Positions 12,500 through 24,000 of a stretch of DNA of 64,000 nt are shown in pieces (position 1 is the stretch's first letter; every line of letters begins with the position of its first letter). Source of the stretch: Echinococcus granulosus. Its lineage: Eukaryota; Platyhelminthes; Cestoda; Cyclophyllidea; Taeniidae. The notes under the pieces were generated by a model. The model was not told where the DNA came from, ran no database searches, and was given only the letters and a program-made list of their open reading frames with translations. Position numbers and translations under genes: made by a program. The stretch is from contig NW_020170382.1 of NCBI RefSeq assembly GCF_000524195.1, positions 1,997,698-2,061,697 of the forward strand, given 5' to 3'.

Positions 12500-12646
12500 G
12501 TTCTCTTGAGAGAGGAGGCAGGCATACGAATCGAATCTTTTGACTGAGTGGGAGCCAACGTCTCAGAACCCGGCGAAAGTTCCGTGCCCAAACCTTCCTG
12601 AACTTGTACCCCCTCTACCCATTTGCTTTGCCCAATAAACACCAAA
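12500..12646 (+). repeat. Dispersed repeat family B, copy
   Basis: The copy contains GACTGAGTGG, GTCTCAGAACCCGGCG, CCTTCCTGAACTTGTACCCC and ends CCCAATAAA. It is the best preserved member for comparison with 11504 and 13110. Confidence 0.5.
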
Positions 12647-13109
12647 AACCAAATCATTCTGGGTGTTTTCGAGTACTAAAGCCTAGGCAGAGGAGACTTA
12701 CGAGCCTCGTCCTGTACAGCGCTACAGTTTCTATTAGTTTCCCTCTGAATGATACAAAGCTTGGGTATTAAGGCGTTCACTAAGCCTTGATGACATGAAT
12801 CAGTAAAGCCAACATAACCTGGACTCTTTTAACCCACAATGCCAACGTTAACATTGTAGTTGTTTGGCATTTCGCCCATCAATATGTAGGTTTTACTCAC
12901 GCCGTGTGGCGTAGAGCTCGGACCACGTAAGTATCCTCCCAACTTCTATGTGTTTGTCAGGACACAATTTTCGTTGATGCAACTTTAGCAAAAACTCGGT
13001 ACGCTGCAACACCCATTTGACTTCACAATAAACTAAAGTGCAAAAGTCCCGTATGAATAACTTCACAAAACGTTGTTGCAATACTCATGTTGTTTAAATA
13101 GACCTTACA

Positions 13110-13235
13110 GAGGAAGAGGGCAGTTGACTCTAACCAGGTAACTGACAAGTAGTCAAAACCTCCCAAACTCGGGACCAGCTCTGTGTCCCGGTTTTCCTAA
13201 ACTTGCGTCTGTCCCCATTTACGCGAAGCAATAAA
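13110..13235 (+). repeat. Dispersed repeat family B, copy
   Basis: The copy contains CTCGGGACCAGCTCTGTGTC, CCTAAACTTGCGTCTGTCCC and ends GCAATAAAT. It lines up with the B copies at 11504 and 12500 over roughly 85 nt of the 3' half. Confidence 0.5.
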
Positions 13236-13773
13236 TCTGTCCAAGTCCAATCGGCCTCAGTGTTCTAAGAGTGTGAAAGTTAAGAACGGGAAGATGAACA
13301 AAGATAGTGCCTGTACAGGCAGAGCATTCATTTAAACTCAAGGAAAAAACCCTAGAATTTAAGGGTATCGAGAGCATTATTACTCTTACATTAATGCATT
13401 TGTGTACCAAGACATATTCTGCATAATGTGATTATGTACCAAAATAGTGTATAATGTCAACTTTTTTATTGTCATTAGACAAAAAGAATTTTGATGCATT
13501 GTGAGTGTGCCAATTCGCTCAGTCAGGCGTTAAATTTATTTGTGTTGTTGATAAATTCATAATTATTACTAGCCCGCGAAATACAATCCAGCCTAATATC
13601 TTTTGGGTCACAAATAGGTCAAATGAGTGTATATGTAAATAAATCAACATTCTTCAACTTTTCATATTTTAAGTTAGTAAACAACACTTCAATATGCTTC
13701 CACTCTCGTATCTCAATCGATATTTTGTCAACCACTGACCCAGCAATACATTGGTATTCAGTTGCCGCTGTTT

Positions 13774-16700
13774 ATGTTTGGTAACGTCTCCAAGCCGTTG
13801 TTTGGATCTCAGCAACCTGCTGCGTTTGGCGCTACAACTCAAAGTGGGTTCTCGTTCGGCACCTCAACAACTCCTAATGCCTTCGGTTTTGGTGCCAAAA
13901 CCACTACATCGTCAGCATTTAGTCTGGGTCCAACTCCCGCAAAGACTTCAACAAACATTTTTGGTGGATTGGGGACCGCGACTTCGAACGCATCGTCTTT
14001 TAGTTTTTCGGCTGCCACAAAACCAGGATCACTGTTTGGTAACGCTCGTGGCTCTGCACCGACGACTACGAAGCCGGGTTCTCTTTTCTCATTTTCATCG
14101 ACTCAAGGTAGTCAAGCTACCTCTGGGCTGCAGCCAGGATCTGGGCTGTGTACGTATTTTGATTATTTACTACTTATTCATTTCTTGGCGTAACGTGTAA
14201 TGCATCATTTGAATTTGGTTCCTAGTGTCTCAGAGTACGACTGTACAACAGCAGCAACAACAACGAACGCAGCAGTCAGTTGATGCTTTCTACGCATCTC
14301 TGTCACAGCCCATGCTATTTGGTGACGAACGAGACAACATAATTGCCCGACTGAATCAACTACAAGCCATGCTTGGTACAGGAATAGGCTATTCAGCCCT
14401 TGGAACCGTGACTTATACCCCAGACAATCCGTTCTCGCGTTTTCGTGGCGTAGCCTACAACGTCATGCCCACCAGTTCGGAGGCTGATGGTCTCGTTTGT
14501 ATGGAATTGACCAAGGCCTTCGCTGACGTTCTTCCGCTGAAACAGGGCATTCAGGACTACATATTTAGGCTCCTTGGTGGTCGCGTCAACTATCAGCTCA
14601 CGATTGAAGAAATCAGACCATCCGCTCGCTCTGAAAACAATACTGAGGTTGTCATCAAGGTTGTTGAACGCCTAGTGTCGGGTTAGTTGTGAACTTGCTT
14701 AATAGTCGACAGAGCTTCTTTTCTTCTTGCTTTCTTAGGTTAAGCACTGATGTGACTCAACTATATTAATTGTGCTTTTACGAGCCTATTTGGTCATTGT
14801 TATTTGTCTGCAAACGCTATAAATTTGCATTGGTGTTAACTTTAGTGGCACAAGCTAAATGGTGCAGTATTCATTGTTTTCGTTTCTCCATGAGACATCC
14901 CTAAGATTATTAATTTTTCACTCTAATCAACCCTGTGCGGTATTTAAGGTGCGACGCATATCGTGCCAGCCAGCGATTTGGCAAACTTCTTGTGCGGTCC
15001 AACCATTAAACCGCAGCTGGAGTCTCAGTTATGTGTCTGTCGCTTGATGCCGGAGCTGGCACCCTCCGCCTCGCAGATCAACGCCTACCTCGAGATCCCA
15101 CCGGCAGGGTTTGATAAACGTGTCTGGCAACAGGTTGGTTTTCTCTCAGCAATCATCAGTAGAAACACGGGCATGGTAACACTTTATCGCCATTTTGACC
15201 TGGCGATTTCTGCTTAAACTGAGTGTTTCACGTGACAACATTAAACACAGTTGGCCAGGTTGTGTCAATAAGTGATCCCGATCAAACTTTTCAGGTAGAA
15301 TCACATTCTTGGATTTGGCTGTGCTCACGTCTCTCATAAGTTGAACTGAATGTTGCGTAAATCGTTTTTGTTTTAGGGATTTGCAACTGTAGAACTTTAT
15401 TTGTTGCTAATATGTTCATTTTTCGGAAACCAAACGCAAAACTGGTTAACTGAGAAACCCAAAAAAGACTGTCTGGAAATAACAGATCCAAGTGAAAAAA
15501 TGTTTTGAAATAATTTAAATTGCGGGTGCAATTTGTTAAATACGCCATCGGTTATTGTTTTTTTTTTTCAAATTACGAACACCTTTGATAAACTTTTTTT
15601 TTTGGCGAGATTCAAAAAGTGATATTTTTCATTGTTTCCTGTGGCAAATGCTCTTTACAAATTCCTGAAGTGTACGAAGGTTTTCGTGAATTTTAGCATT
15701 ACTTAGGAGGCCTGGCTCTCATTTGCTTTGCAGTAGTTAAAGTTATTATAAGTGATTTGCTCGAGGCATTGAATCATGCGGATATAATTGTGCCTTGTGC
15801 TAGATCCTCTAACAGCATCACAGAGCCTGTCCAGTCACGGTGGTAGGTAGTCTGAATTAAATTGCTTTATTTATTATTTTTTGGTCAGGCCCGGGAAGAC
15901 AATCCGGCACCGAACCGTCTCATTCCCGTCCCCGTGATTGGATTTGCTGATCTGAAAAGACGCCGTGACGGGCAACTCCTCTTCGGTGACCAGCAGCGCA
16001 AGGCTATCAAGGTTAGTTCCTTGTGCGATTGTCAGCATTCATTCAGCTGCCTAATGTTCCGTCTGATTTTCTTGTGGTTTCTTGCACTATGTGAACATGG
16101 ATAAGTGCTCGCAAATATGATTAATCGGGACAACTTGTGCCTTCCATTATAAATTTGGTGACGAAGCTACACTGAAAATTAGTTTTTAGGAAAATCTCGG
16201 ATTCATCGCTTTTTTGGTTGTCAAAATTACACGGGTGGACAAAAAATTGCAGTAATTGCATCAGATTCCTTGTTACATGTATTTAAGGGCTCTGGGTAAA
16301 ATACATCATCATTTTAGGTCTGGCTCTCTTGTATGGTGTTTTCGCTGTTCTGATTTATCTGTTTCTTTTGAGATCCTATGCTTTAACTTTATCTAAACAA
16401 TAATGTCAACCGTCACCGATGGGATTTTGAGACCTTATCATGGAGTGCGTTTTTTTGATTTTGTATCCGTTCTTTTTCCCTTTTGAGTTAAATTCAGCTA
16501 TCCACATTTCTGAATTTGACCTCATTAGTATGCCCCATTAGTGGCAAATGTGGGAAAAGTCGCAGTGCCACTTTTTGTAGATTATAGATTGATCTAATTT
16601 TAATGAACCAGATCCACTGTCGACCCGTAAGTACACTTGAAATATATTTCTTAGAAATAACATGGCGGTCTTACTTTTGTCATTTACTTGGTTTTAGCAT

Positions 16701-18730
16701 CTACTATCTGCGGTCAGTGTACTACAAGCCCAACAGATGTCTACCTCACAAAGGATTGCTCAAATCAAGCGCAAACAGATTGAACTCAACCACCGCGTCC
16801 TGAAAGTGTGTCTCGGCCATATTGCTACTTTATTTTTTTCAGTAGCAACCACTACTACACTCATCTTTCCTTTCCTCAGCTCTTGGCGAAACAGACAGTA
16901 GCGCGCCGTGCAGGATTCGCCATCAGCGCGGAGGAGGAGGCGCTGCGATGTGCGCTGGATCACATCTGGTTGGAGATCACTGCGCCACGGGGTCTACGCG
17001 CCCGCATTCAGCAGCTGCTACCCAGCGTACGCACCAAGGCGACTGGTGGTGAGGTATCGAAGAGGCAGAATGCCACAGTGGCAGATGTCCCCGAGGATTC
17101 CGAGGGTTTTGCCGCCACTACGACCGCTTGGTGGCAGCATCCAGAGATCGTTGATGATTTGCGCGAGGTGAGCTGTCTACGTTGTGCTTGTGCGTTTGGG
17201 TAAATTGATCTTGTAGTTCTGATCTCCTTAGTGGCTGTTTTTCATTTAACTCTATCCTCCTTTTGCGTGGGAATTCCTAATTTATGCTAATTGCTGCGCT
17301 AATTGGAATTTCTTACATTAGTTTTTTTCAGTATACGATAAAACTGCTTCGTATCTTTGTGTCATTTCTATTTCTGCCAATAGCATTTTTTAGTGCCACT
17401 AATAACAGAAAGGTACTTTCCAGTTCTGATGAGCTAGTTTTATGTTGTAATCCAGGGTAGCCAACAATGTTATTTTCATTTCCAGTTTCTTCGTTTGAGC
17501 TCTATAAAATTTAGGAAGGCAGGTTGAAACAAGACTGCAGTTTTTGATCCATTATTCGATTTTCCTACCATTCGGATTATCTTATTTAACTGTGTGGTTC
17601 TCCTTTGATTGAATAAATACCGAATTTCATCTCATACTGTTGACCGTTTTTGATACTGAAGGTGTACCTGAAAAAGTAGTTCAAGACGCTGTTGTACCTA
17701 CATTTCAAGTTAGTACAGATTTCATTCAATGAAATTGGTAGACATTCCTTTCCTGTTGATCTTTTAGCGATTTCCAGACATTTCAGAACTATTCATTGGT
17801 GTGGTCATTACACTCATCAATCACAACTTCGTCTTCTTGTAAGCATCGCCATCAAGTAGATTTTTTATTGAATTATTAATGCTATGTAAACTCTTACTCC
17901 ATAATTACCGAAAAAATGACCTATTGGTCATAGAAATATGTTAATACCGCTGTATTTCAACCTTTCTAAACCTGTTCTGATATATCAAAGTCGAAACGAA
18001 GCTACAGGTTTTAAACCCCTATAATAAATAAGCAGACAGCTTCTGACTTTAATCGCCACCTGTCCTCCTACCGATGGTGATCGTACCTCAGGCAATAGTC
18101 GATAATAATCAGCTTCCATGTCTCATCCATTGTTCAAAGGAAAAGGAATCTGTCAGCATATGGAACTGTTGGTGTTATGGTTGGTAAATGAATGCTAGTT
18201 GGAATACATTGCTTCATGGCGTTGTGGTAATTTTGAGTTCTTTACCAGCGCATAATGGGAAAAGATGATCATCAAAATTTATCATCTCATCAAACGCGTC
18301 TAACTAATCCCAGATGTTACTTTTATCCCACTTTCGAATAGATTGCAGTCAGCTTTGGGCAAAGCTAAGTTAGGACAGAATGCAGCTCGTAAAATGAGAT
18401 ATGGCTATTTTGGTGGTTTGCTTTTCGATTCTGACTTTATTGACGATGTCAACCCTGTGGCAAGAACGCATATTGATGTCTAGTTATTCTTAGTAGATCC
18501 TCAAACACTTGAACCCAATCAGAGTCTTTCGCTGAAAAACTAATGAGTCTCGTCCATTCTCTCCTTAGTACTTGAGCCAACGGACCACGGGCATTAGAGA
18601 AATGCGACGTCTTCTAGCAGAGTTAAACACTGTGGTGCGGATTCTCACGGAGAAAGAGACGAAAACCTCCACCGTCCCCGGACTGACTAGTTACCCCGGC
18701 TTAGGGGTGAAGGTTGAGCCCACTTTATAG
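13774..18730 (+). CDS. NUP54: Nucleoporin 54 (FG nucleoporin of the central channel)
   Basis: Seven exons: 13774-14149, 14226-14681, 14949-15133, 15889-16011, 16698-16805, 16880-17167, 18569-18730. They join in phase to 565 residues (human NUP54 is about 507). Residues 1-125 are a Ser/Thr/Gly-rich FG domain with FG dipeptides (MFG, LFG, AFGFG, IFGG, LFG), which binds transport receptors. A glutamine run follows, then the alpha/beta region. Exon 4 carries the family block LIPVPVIGFADL. Exons 5-7 (from residue 381) are helical coiled coil that in other animals binds NUP62 and NUP58; IAQIKRKQIELNHRVL is the characteristic part. The ATG at 13774 was chosen because the ORF upstream opens only with a TTG; an AG at 13759-13760 could be a splice or spliced-leader acceptor 13 nt before the ATG. 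Residues around 475-500 (Glu/Ala/Thr/Trp) look like a lineage insertion. A poly(A) signal follows at 18781. Confidence 0.93.
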
Positions 18731-18780
18731 ACCTAGGTAACTTGCCTTCATCAGTGTATTTTTGTATCTATCGCGTCTTT

Positions 18781-18786
18781 AATAAA
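18781..18786 (+). terminator. Poly(A) signal of NUP54
   Basis: AATAAA begins 51 nt after the NUP54 stop codon, which suits a very short 3' UTR. Confidence 0.65.
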
Positions 18787-20339
18787 TGGCTCGTTATTTT
18801 ACTTAAATGGGGTTTCGATCATTATTTTTTTAAATAAAATCTGTGCGGAGGTAATCATTAGATCCAAACAGAGTTGTTCATACGAATGCGATTCACGCTT
18901 TGAATCTACTCCCCTTTCGACTTAGTTTGAGGTGACCCTGTGTCAACGAGTCAGTTAAGCCGGGAACTTTTATTGAACCTTCAGAGAAGTTGGCTAAATA
19001 TTCAAATTAACGCACGAGAGGGTGGTGACATCGCTGACCGCATTATTAACCTTTAAGTTGATCGGTGCCTTCGAATTGCCCTGCAGATCCCAGTGGGTTA
19101 GCTGTTGATCGTGAGAGGACAAAATAACTACGCGAATTGATAAGCTGGATTTCCTTGATAAATTAGCTATTGTAAAAGTAGTTTTTTTTTCTCTTAGGAA
19201 TTTGAAACTATGCAGAAAAGCCCTGTGTGGGAGTGAACACCTTGAAGGGACTGATAAAATCCTCAGCGGGGAGTGACGTCCGATTTTCCCTCCAAACTGT
19301 TTATTACTTAACTAAAACAATTGGCATTTATTGGGGCTGGAAGTTTTTCAGAGAATACAAATTTAGCGGTCTGAATATCACTGTCAAAGGTTATGTGGGA
19401 TTACTTCTGTGCCAAAATGCACTGTGAAATTTAAAGGCTATTTTTAGTGCACCAAGAATCATCCTTTCTTTGCACACTTGGAATGTTACTGTATGTCCCG
19501 ACTGCACGCAGTACTACGAGGTGGTCTTGATTGCGTCGGTCTTGCTCCGCCCTTCAGCTACCGTGGCTCTTCACAGCAAAGCCATTCCTCTACTTCGTGT
19601 CGTCTTCAGGGGTCCCTTGAGGTTGTGAGGATGCGCTCGCTAATCACTGAGGGTGTTGACAGTATAGAAAGGAAACACCACTTTAGATAGTAGTTAGTAG
19701 ATTTAGCCAAACAAATATTTCACCGAGAAGTTGCTTCCAAGAGGAGCAAGAAGTAAAGGCAGGTGAGGGGCGGTAGAGTCCACAATCCTTCATGCGTCCT
19801 AATAGGCCATCCGGAACAGTGAACCATAGGAAAGCTCTGGCAACTGGATTGATGTCTCGTGGAGAAAGGCATGGTTCGAATCAGCCCGGTTTAGTAGCCA
19901 CCCCAAAACACAAACTAGCATCCAATGCGCTGTAAGGTTACTTACAGTTTGCAATCGTTATGGCTATTTGAGTTCAAAAACAATATTTAAACGGTTTTAC
20001 GCAAGCAACATCATGGGGCGTACGACCATTATAATTGGCCACACCCGAGAAGACACTGGTAATGCTCATGCATTCTATTCACATTGACGGTGGCCAATAA
20101 GGGGGTTTAACTGGTACCACTATGCTCTTGTTCAAACCTGCACTTACGCGGCTCCCTAGCTTGAACGAAGGAGTCCGTCACCTATGCCACATTCGCTCCC
20201 TTTCCACGTCACAAAAGTACACAGACATGGGAGTATCGCCAGAGCATTCAAAACAAAGCAACTCCCCCAAGTATGCTTTTTTTGGTCTACTCAAACACCT
20301 GACTGGTTACCACAGTGCTGAGGTCTAAAATCGAGGTCA
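18787..20339. other. Spacer between NUP54 and the receptor kinase, with a possible reversed A-repeat fragment
   Basis: No gene is supported. Around 19590-19620 the sequence TTCGTGTCGTCTTCAGGGG is, in reverse complement, CCCCTGAAGACGACACGAA, matching the most conserved block of repeat A; similarity beyond that block is poor. Near 19868 the motif GGTTCGAATCA resembles a tRNA-type B box, but no matching A box or cloverleaf is present. Confidence 0.4.
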
Positions 20340-20626
20340 TTTTCGCGGTTTGCAGGGGAAACAAGGAAGGGGGAGGGAAGGAGCGCAGATAGGACCGCAT
20401 GAGTGCACCCTCTGTAGCCAATCAGCGTCGTGCACGGGCTCACCACGCACGCCACCGACTGGTAGAACGGGGGCGGGACGGTTCGATTGATTGAACGATT
20501 CGAGTGCGTTACTGGCGTAGACACCTCCACCTCGAGCAGGCGCACAGACGCGGGACCAGCACAAAAATTCCTGCTCCTTTTGTCGCGGTTGGTTTGGTTG
20601 TATTTTTATTACTGACTAACTGGCTG
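20340..20626 (+). promoter_or_regulatory. Promoter and non-coding first exon of the receptor kinase gene
   Basis: A GC- and CpG-rich block in otherwise AT-rich DNA contains a classical CCAAT box (GCCAATCAGC, CCAAT at 20418-20422) and a GC box (GGGGGCGGGAC, 20469-20479). A perfect donor GTAAGT follows at 20627, and the ATG exon of the receptor begins at 21062 after an excellent acceptor (AACTATTTCAG). The simplest reading is a TATA-less promoter with a non-coding first exon ending at 20626 and a 435-nt intron. The frame entering the donor does not continue into the receptor frame, so this exon should be 5' UTR. Confidence 0.55.
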
Positions 20627-21066
20627 GTAAGTGATTGCCGGTACGTAGTCAGGATCTTGCACTTAGGTCAGTCGTTTTGCTACCCAAATCATTAATAAAG
20701 CAATAGTGATCAGATTAATTATGAAGAAATGCAGTTTTGAAGTATTCGAAGGTTTTAGACATTTTATAGATAGTTGCATACCCACCTGTACTCAGTGGTG
20801 CTTCAGCAGTAATGGATAAGCCCAATGCACCAATCGGCAGCAGCTATTAGAATTCATACTATGTGATCTATTAAGTGGAAAAATATTTTTCTACTCTTAT
20901 CTAAGGCGGAAGTAATAAAAGAGCATAAACTTCGTGTAATTGTCCCAGGCAAAAGCCAAATACGGCCAACTAGGGGGACCGAAACGCCCTGATCAGGTGT
21001 TTGGGGGCAAGTTGTGTCTGGTTTGATTTCAAAGAATTTCACACTATTACAACTATTTCAGTGTTT

Positions 21067-24000
21067 ATGGTACTCATTCCACAAATGTTGCCGGTGATAC
21101 TGCTGCATGTGGCCGCAGTAGGATGTGTGAGGATTGAAGTCCCCGTTTTCAAGGACTACTTTATGCCCTGCAACATCTCTGCACTGCCTGCAAGACCTCG
21201 CATGGAGGACATCTATTGGTTCCAGGATGGTCGCCTTAACCGTGGTGTAAACGACTTTCTCCTTCCTCAAGGTGAAATCCCATTTGAAGGGATCAGTCCT
21301 AGTGCTGCAGGTGTCTATCGCTGTTGCTACAATGGTTCTATGAAGATTTCCTGTGCTGAGGTGGTTCACCTCATCGTGAAGGGTAAGCAAATTAGAGCTA
21401 CCCCTCTCAAACCCCATGCTACTACAGGGCCGCGAGAGTCCAAAGGGGATTAGCGGTCAAACAATGTGCTTTCCTAATGCTCCACTAACTTTTGTGAACT
21501 TTGGACTCAAATCGCATTTATCACTCACATAGCTTAAGCACCCTCTAGGATGCAAGCCTTCAGAATTTGTAAACTGCGAAATTGATGTATTGCACCTCTG
21601 AAAGTCGCCTTTCCATTGCATTCACGAGTAGGCACGAAGTGGGGATTTTCTTATTAACAAACGACATTAATTTATGTTTCATTTTAGCTCCTCGACCGAA
21701 CATTTTTCAACACACCCTACTGAACATTACACCCCATATTTTTCCAAGTGAGTCTACCCTATTGCTTCTTTGTTAAAAGTCAGCAGATTGCTGGTAACAC
21801 TTTCTCACTTCCCCAGTCCATTTTAAAGGTCGCTCTCGAGACTGGCTGTGCCTCGTTATACCTGCTTAACATAAAATAAAGTCTTGCTGCAGTGCCGCTT
21901 AACCAGAATCCCACATCAAACAACCCTATTCTTTACCCAGCTGGAATTAATTGTAATGAGTCAAGTTATGGGTACGAATAGTAAGTAAACCAAAAGGAAA
22001 GTAGTGTTGGCGGGGTTCTAACTTTACCACTGCCATAAAATCACTAGTATCTTAAGACTTGCTGTAATTAAAAACACATCCGATGCCAGTGCAATATAGC
22101 CATACTAAGTAGTGAGAGACCAGTTCAAATGTCGGTGCTTCCGTCCTTCCAGACAACGTCTATTGGCTTCCCCAAATGCTCACAACACCTCTTGAGGTCG
22201 AGATGACTACTGAACCCCTCGAATTCAACTGCTTTTATTTCGCCCAGTCATCCGGTCCAAGGCGTCCACACGTCGCTTGGTACTTCAATGACCTCTACCC
22301 AGAGGACAGGCGATTTGAATCCCCCATACAGGAAGATGACAAGGTCAGTGCATTCTACTGAAAATTTACTACTGTATCAAGCTTTCAATCGGATGTTATT
22401 TCTACGTCCAGACTACGCTCCAGGCTCCCTCCTTGACTTGTTTTCAATGTCATGCTTTAAGATTTTCGACTCATGCGAGTCCATTTCCCGTGCCTTCAAA
22501 TTTGCTTGCTCTTGACAACTAGTTTTACTTCTAGAAACAAATGTTTGCGTCATTTCCACAAAATCGCAATCATTAAGTGGTGAAAAAATGCTTTTTTGCC
22601 CACAAGTATATTTCAAAAAGTGATCTTAATTTATGAAGTAAAGGCACAAATCCAGTTTTCAAAATGCTTAGGAACTTTGTTTCCTTCACTGCCTTTAAAC
22701 CTTTAATATGCGTCCACCAATCCTATAAAACGAATTCCTAAAGTTTTTCGTATGCTTCACAAGATAAACTGTAAAAAAAGCTGAAAATGAGTGGTGATTC
22801 TTTTGAGTTGACTGACTTCTCTCCAAAAGCAGACCTCTCGTTCTATGGCTGCTTTGTGTCGGGGACCAATTTCAATAAAGGAGCACCCTTATAGCGAAGT
22901 GTAAGCCTGGGATCCCAATTCTTTTTAATCTAAATCGGGCTAATAAAAATGTAAGCATTTAATCGGATCTCGAAATAATTTAGAAGTTGTAGTTATAAAT
23001 TCTTGGAGGAACAAATATTTGGCTTCTTGTTTCTGAACCTGTAAGAATGCGAAAAATTTGAACAAGATCGAAGAAGGGGCTAGGGTATGCTGTGCTTGTG
23101 CCTTCCTCCTTTTTTGCGCAATTATGCTGCCCACTGTCAGTGGCAATGTCCAACACCCATACCTTTGCCCCATTCGTTACACATTGCGTGATCAAGCAAA
23201 AGTGGAGTATAATCTCTCGCTTTCTGTAAAATTAAAATGTTCTTTTTTTCCTCCAACCAATTTACCTTCACTTCGTATTACTCTGTTCAACTGAAGCGAT
23301 ACGTCGTAAAAACTATGGAAATTACCTGCGAGGAGGACTACATGCAGCATTCGAGGAGTCGCTGTTTCAAAAGCACCCTCATGGTACGACTTCCGAGCGA
23401 CCTGCGGAGACGGACGGTCTACACGTGCGAGGTTCAAATGTTCAAGGCGGACGGATTGGTGGAGAATCAACTCAGTGTCGACTACCGACTTAGAAGTGAC
23501 AACCGCCGTGATTCTGATTGGATTTATGGGTGAGCCTTTAGTTGTTGTTATGGGGTCCGCGGGGATCTCCCTCACAGGTAATCAGAATCCTCAGAATTCA
23601 GCTAATTGTAAAATTCGATACAGAATTAGCAGTCTCGACTTAAAGGGTATCCGTAAGGCACTCCCATACTACCTGATCACAGAACCAAGGCTAACTACTG
23701 TAGCTCTTGTCATTCAAGCTCATCTGACAAACTATTGAAAGGTGATTAAATAAATTTGTTATTAAACCCCTTTTGGCGTGACTCCTTGCAATTCCAGTGC
23801 ACCACTAACTCTCATTTATGCTTTGAAGTACCTCTGACTTTTCTGGGCCGCTTGACTCCCATGCATAATAAAAGGCATTTAGTGTAAACTTGATCTTCTT
23901 GTCGCTTATCGTCAGAATTGGTGAGACCTTTAGTGTTGTAAACCTACTCTGTTTGTGCAAGTCAGTCATGCTATTGAAATCCGCATATCATCTGTGAAAA

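Noticed and set aside
19860..19900. tRNA gene or tRNA-derived SINE from the GGTTCGAATCA motif
   Set aside because: There is no A box at the right distance, no cloverleaf and no matching acceptor stem; similar weak motifs at 22118 and 27403 are not followed by shared sequence.
23058..23294. Frame with a hydrophobic stretch as an additional receptor exon or signal peptide
   Set aside because: It is out of phase with the flanking exons; the AAG|CGA acceptor at 23296/23297 joins exon 3 and exon 4 in phase and keeps the second Ig-like domain intact.
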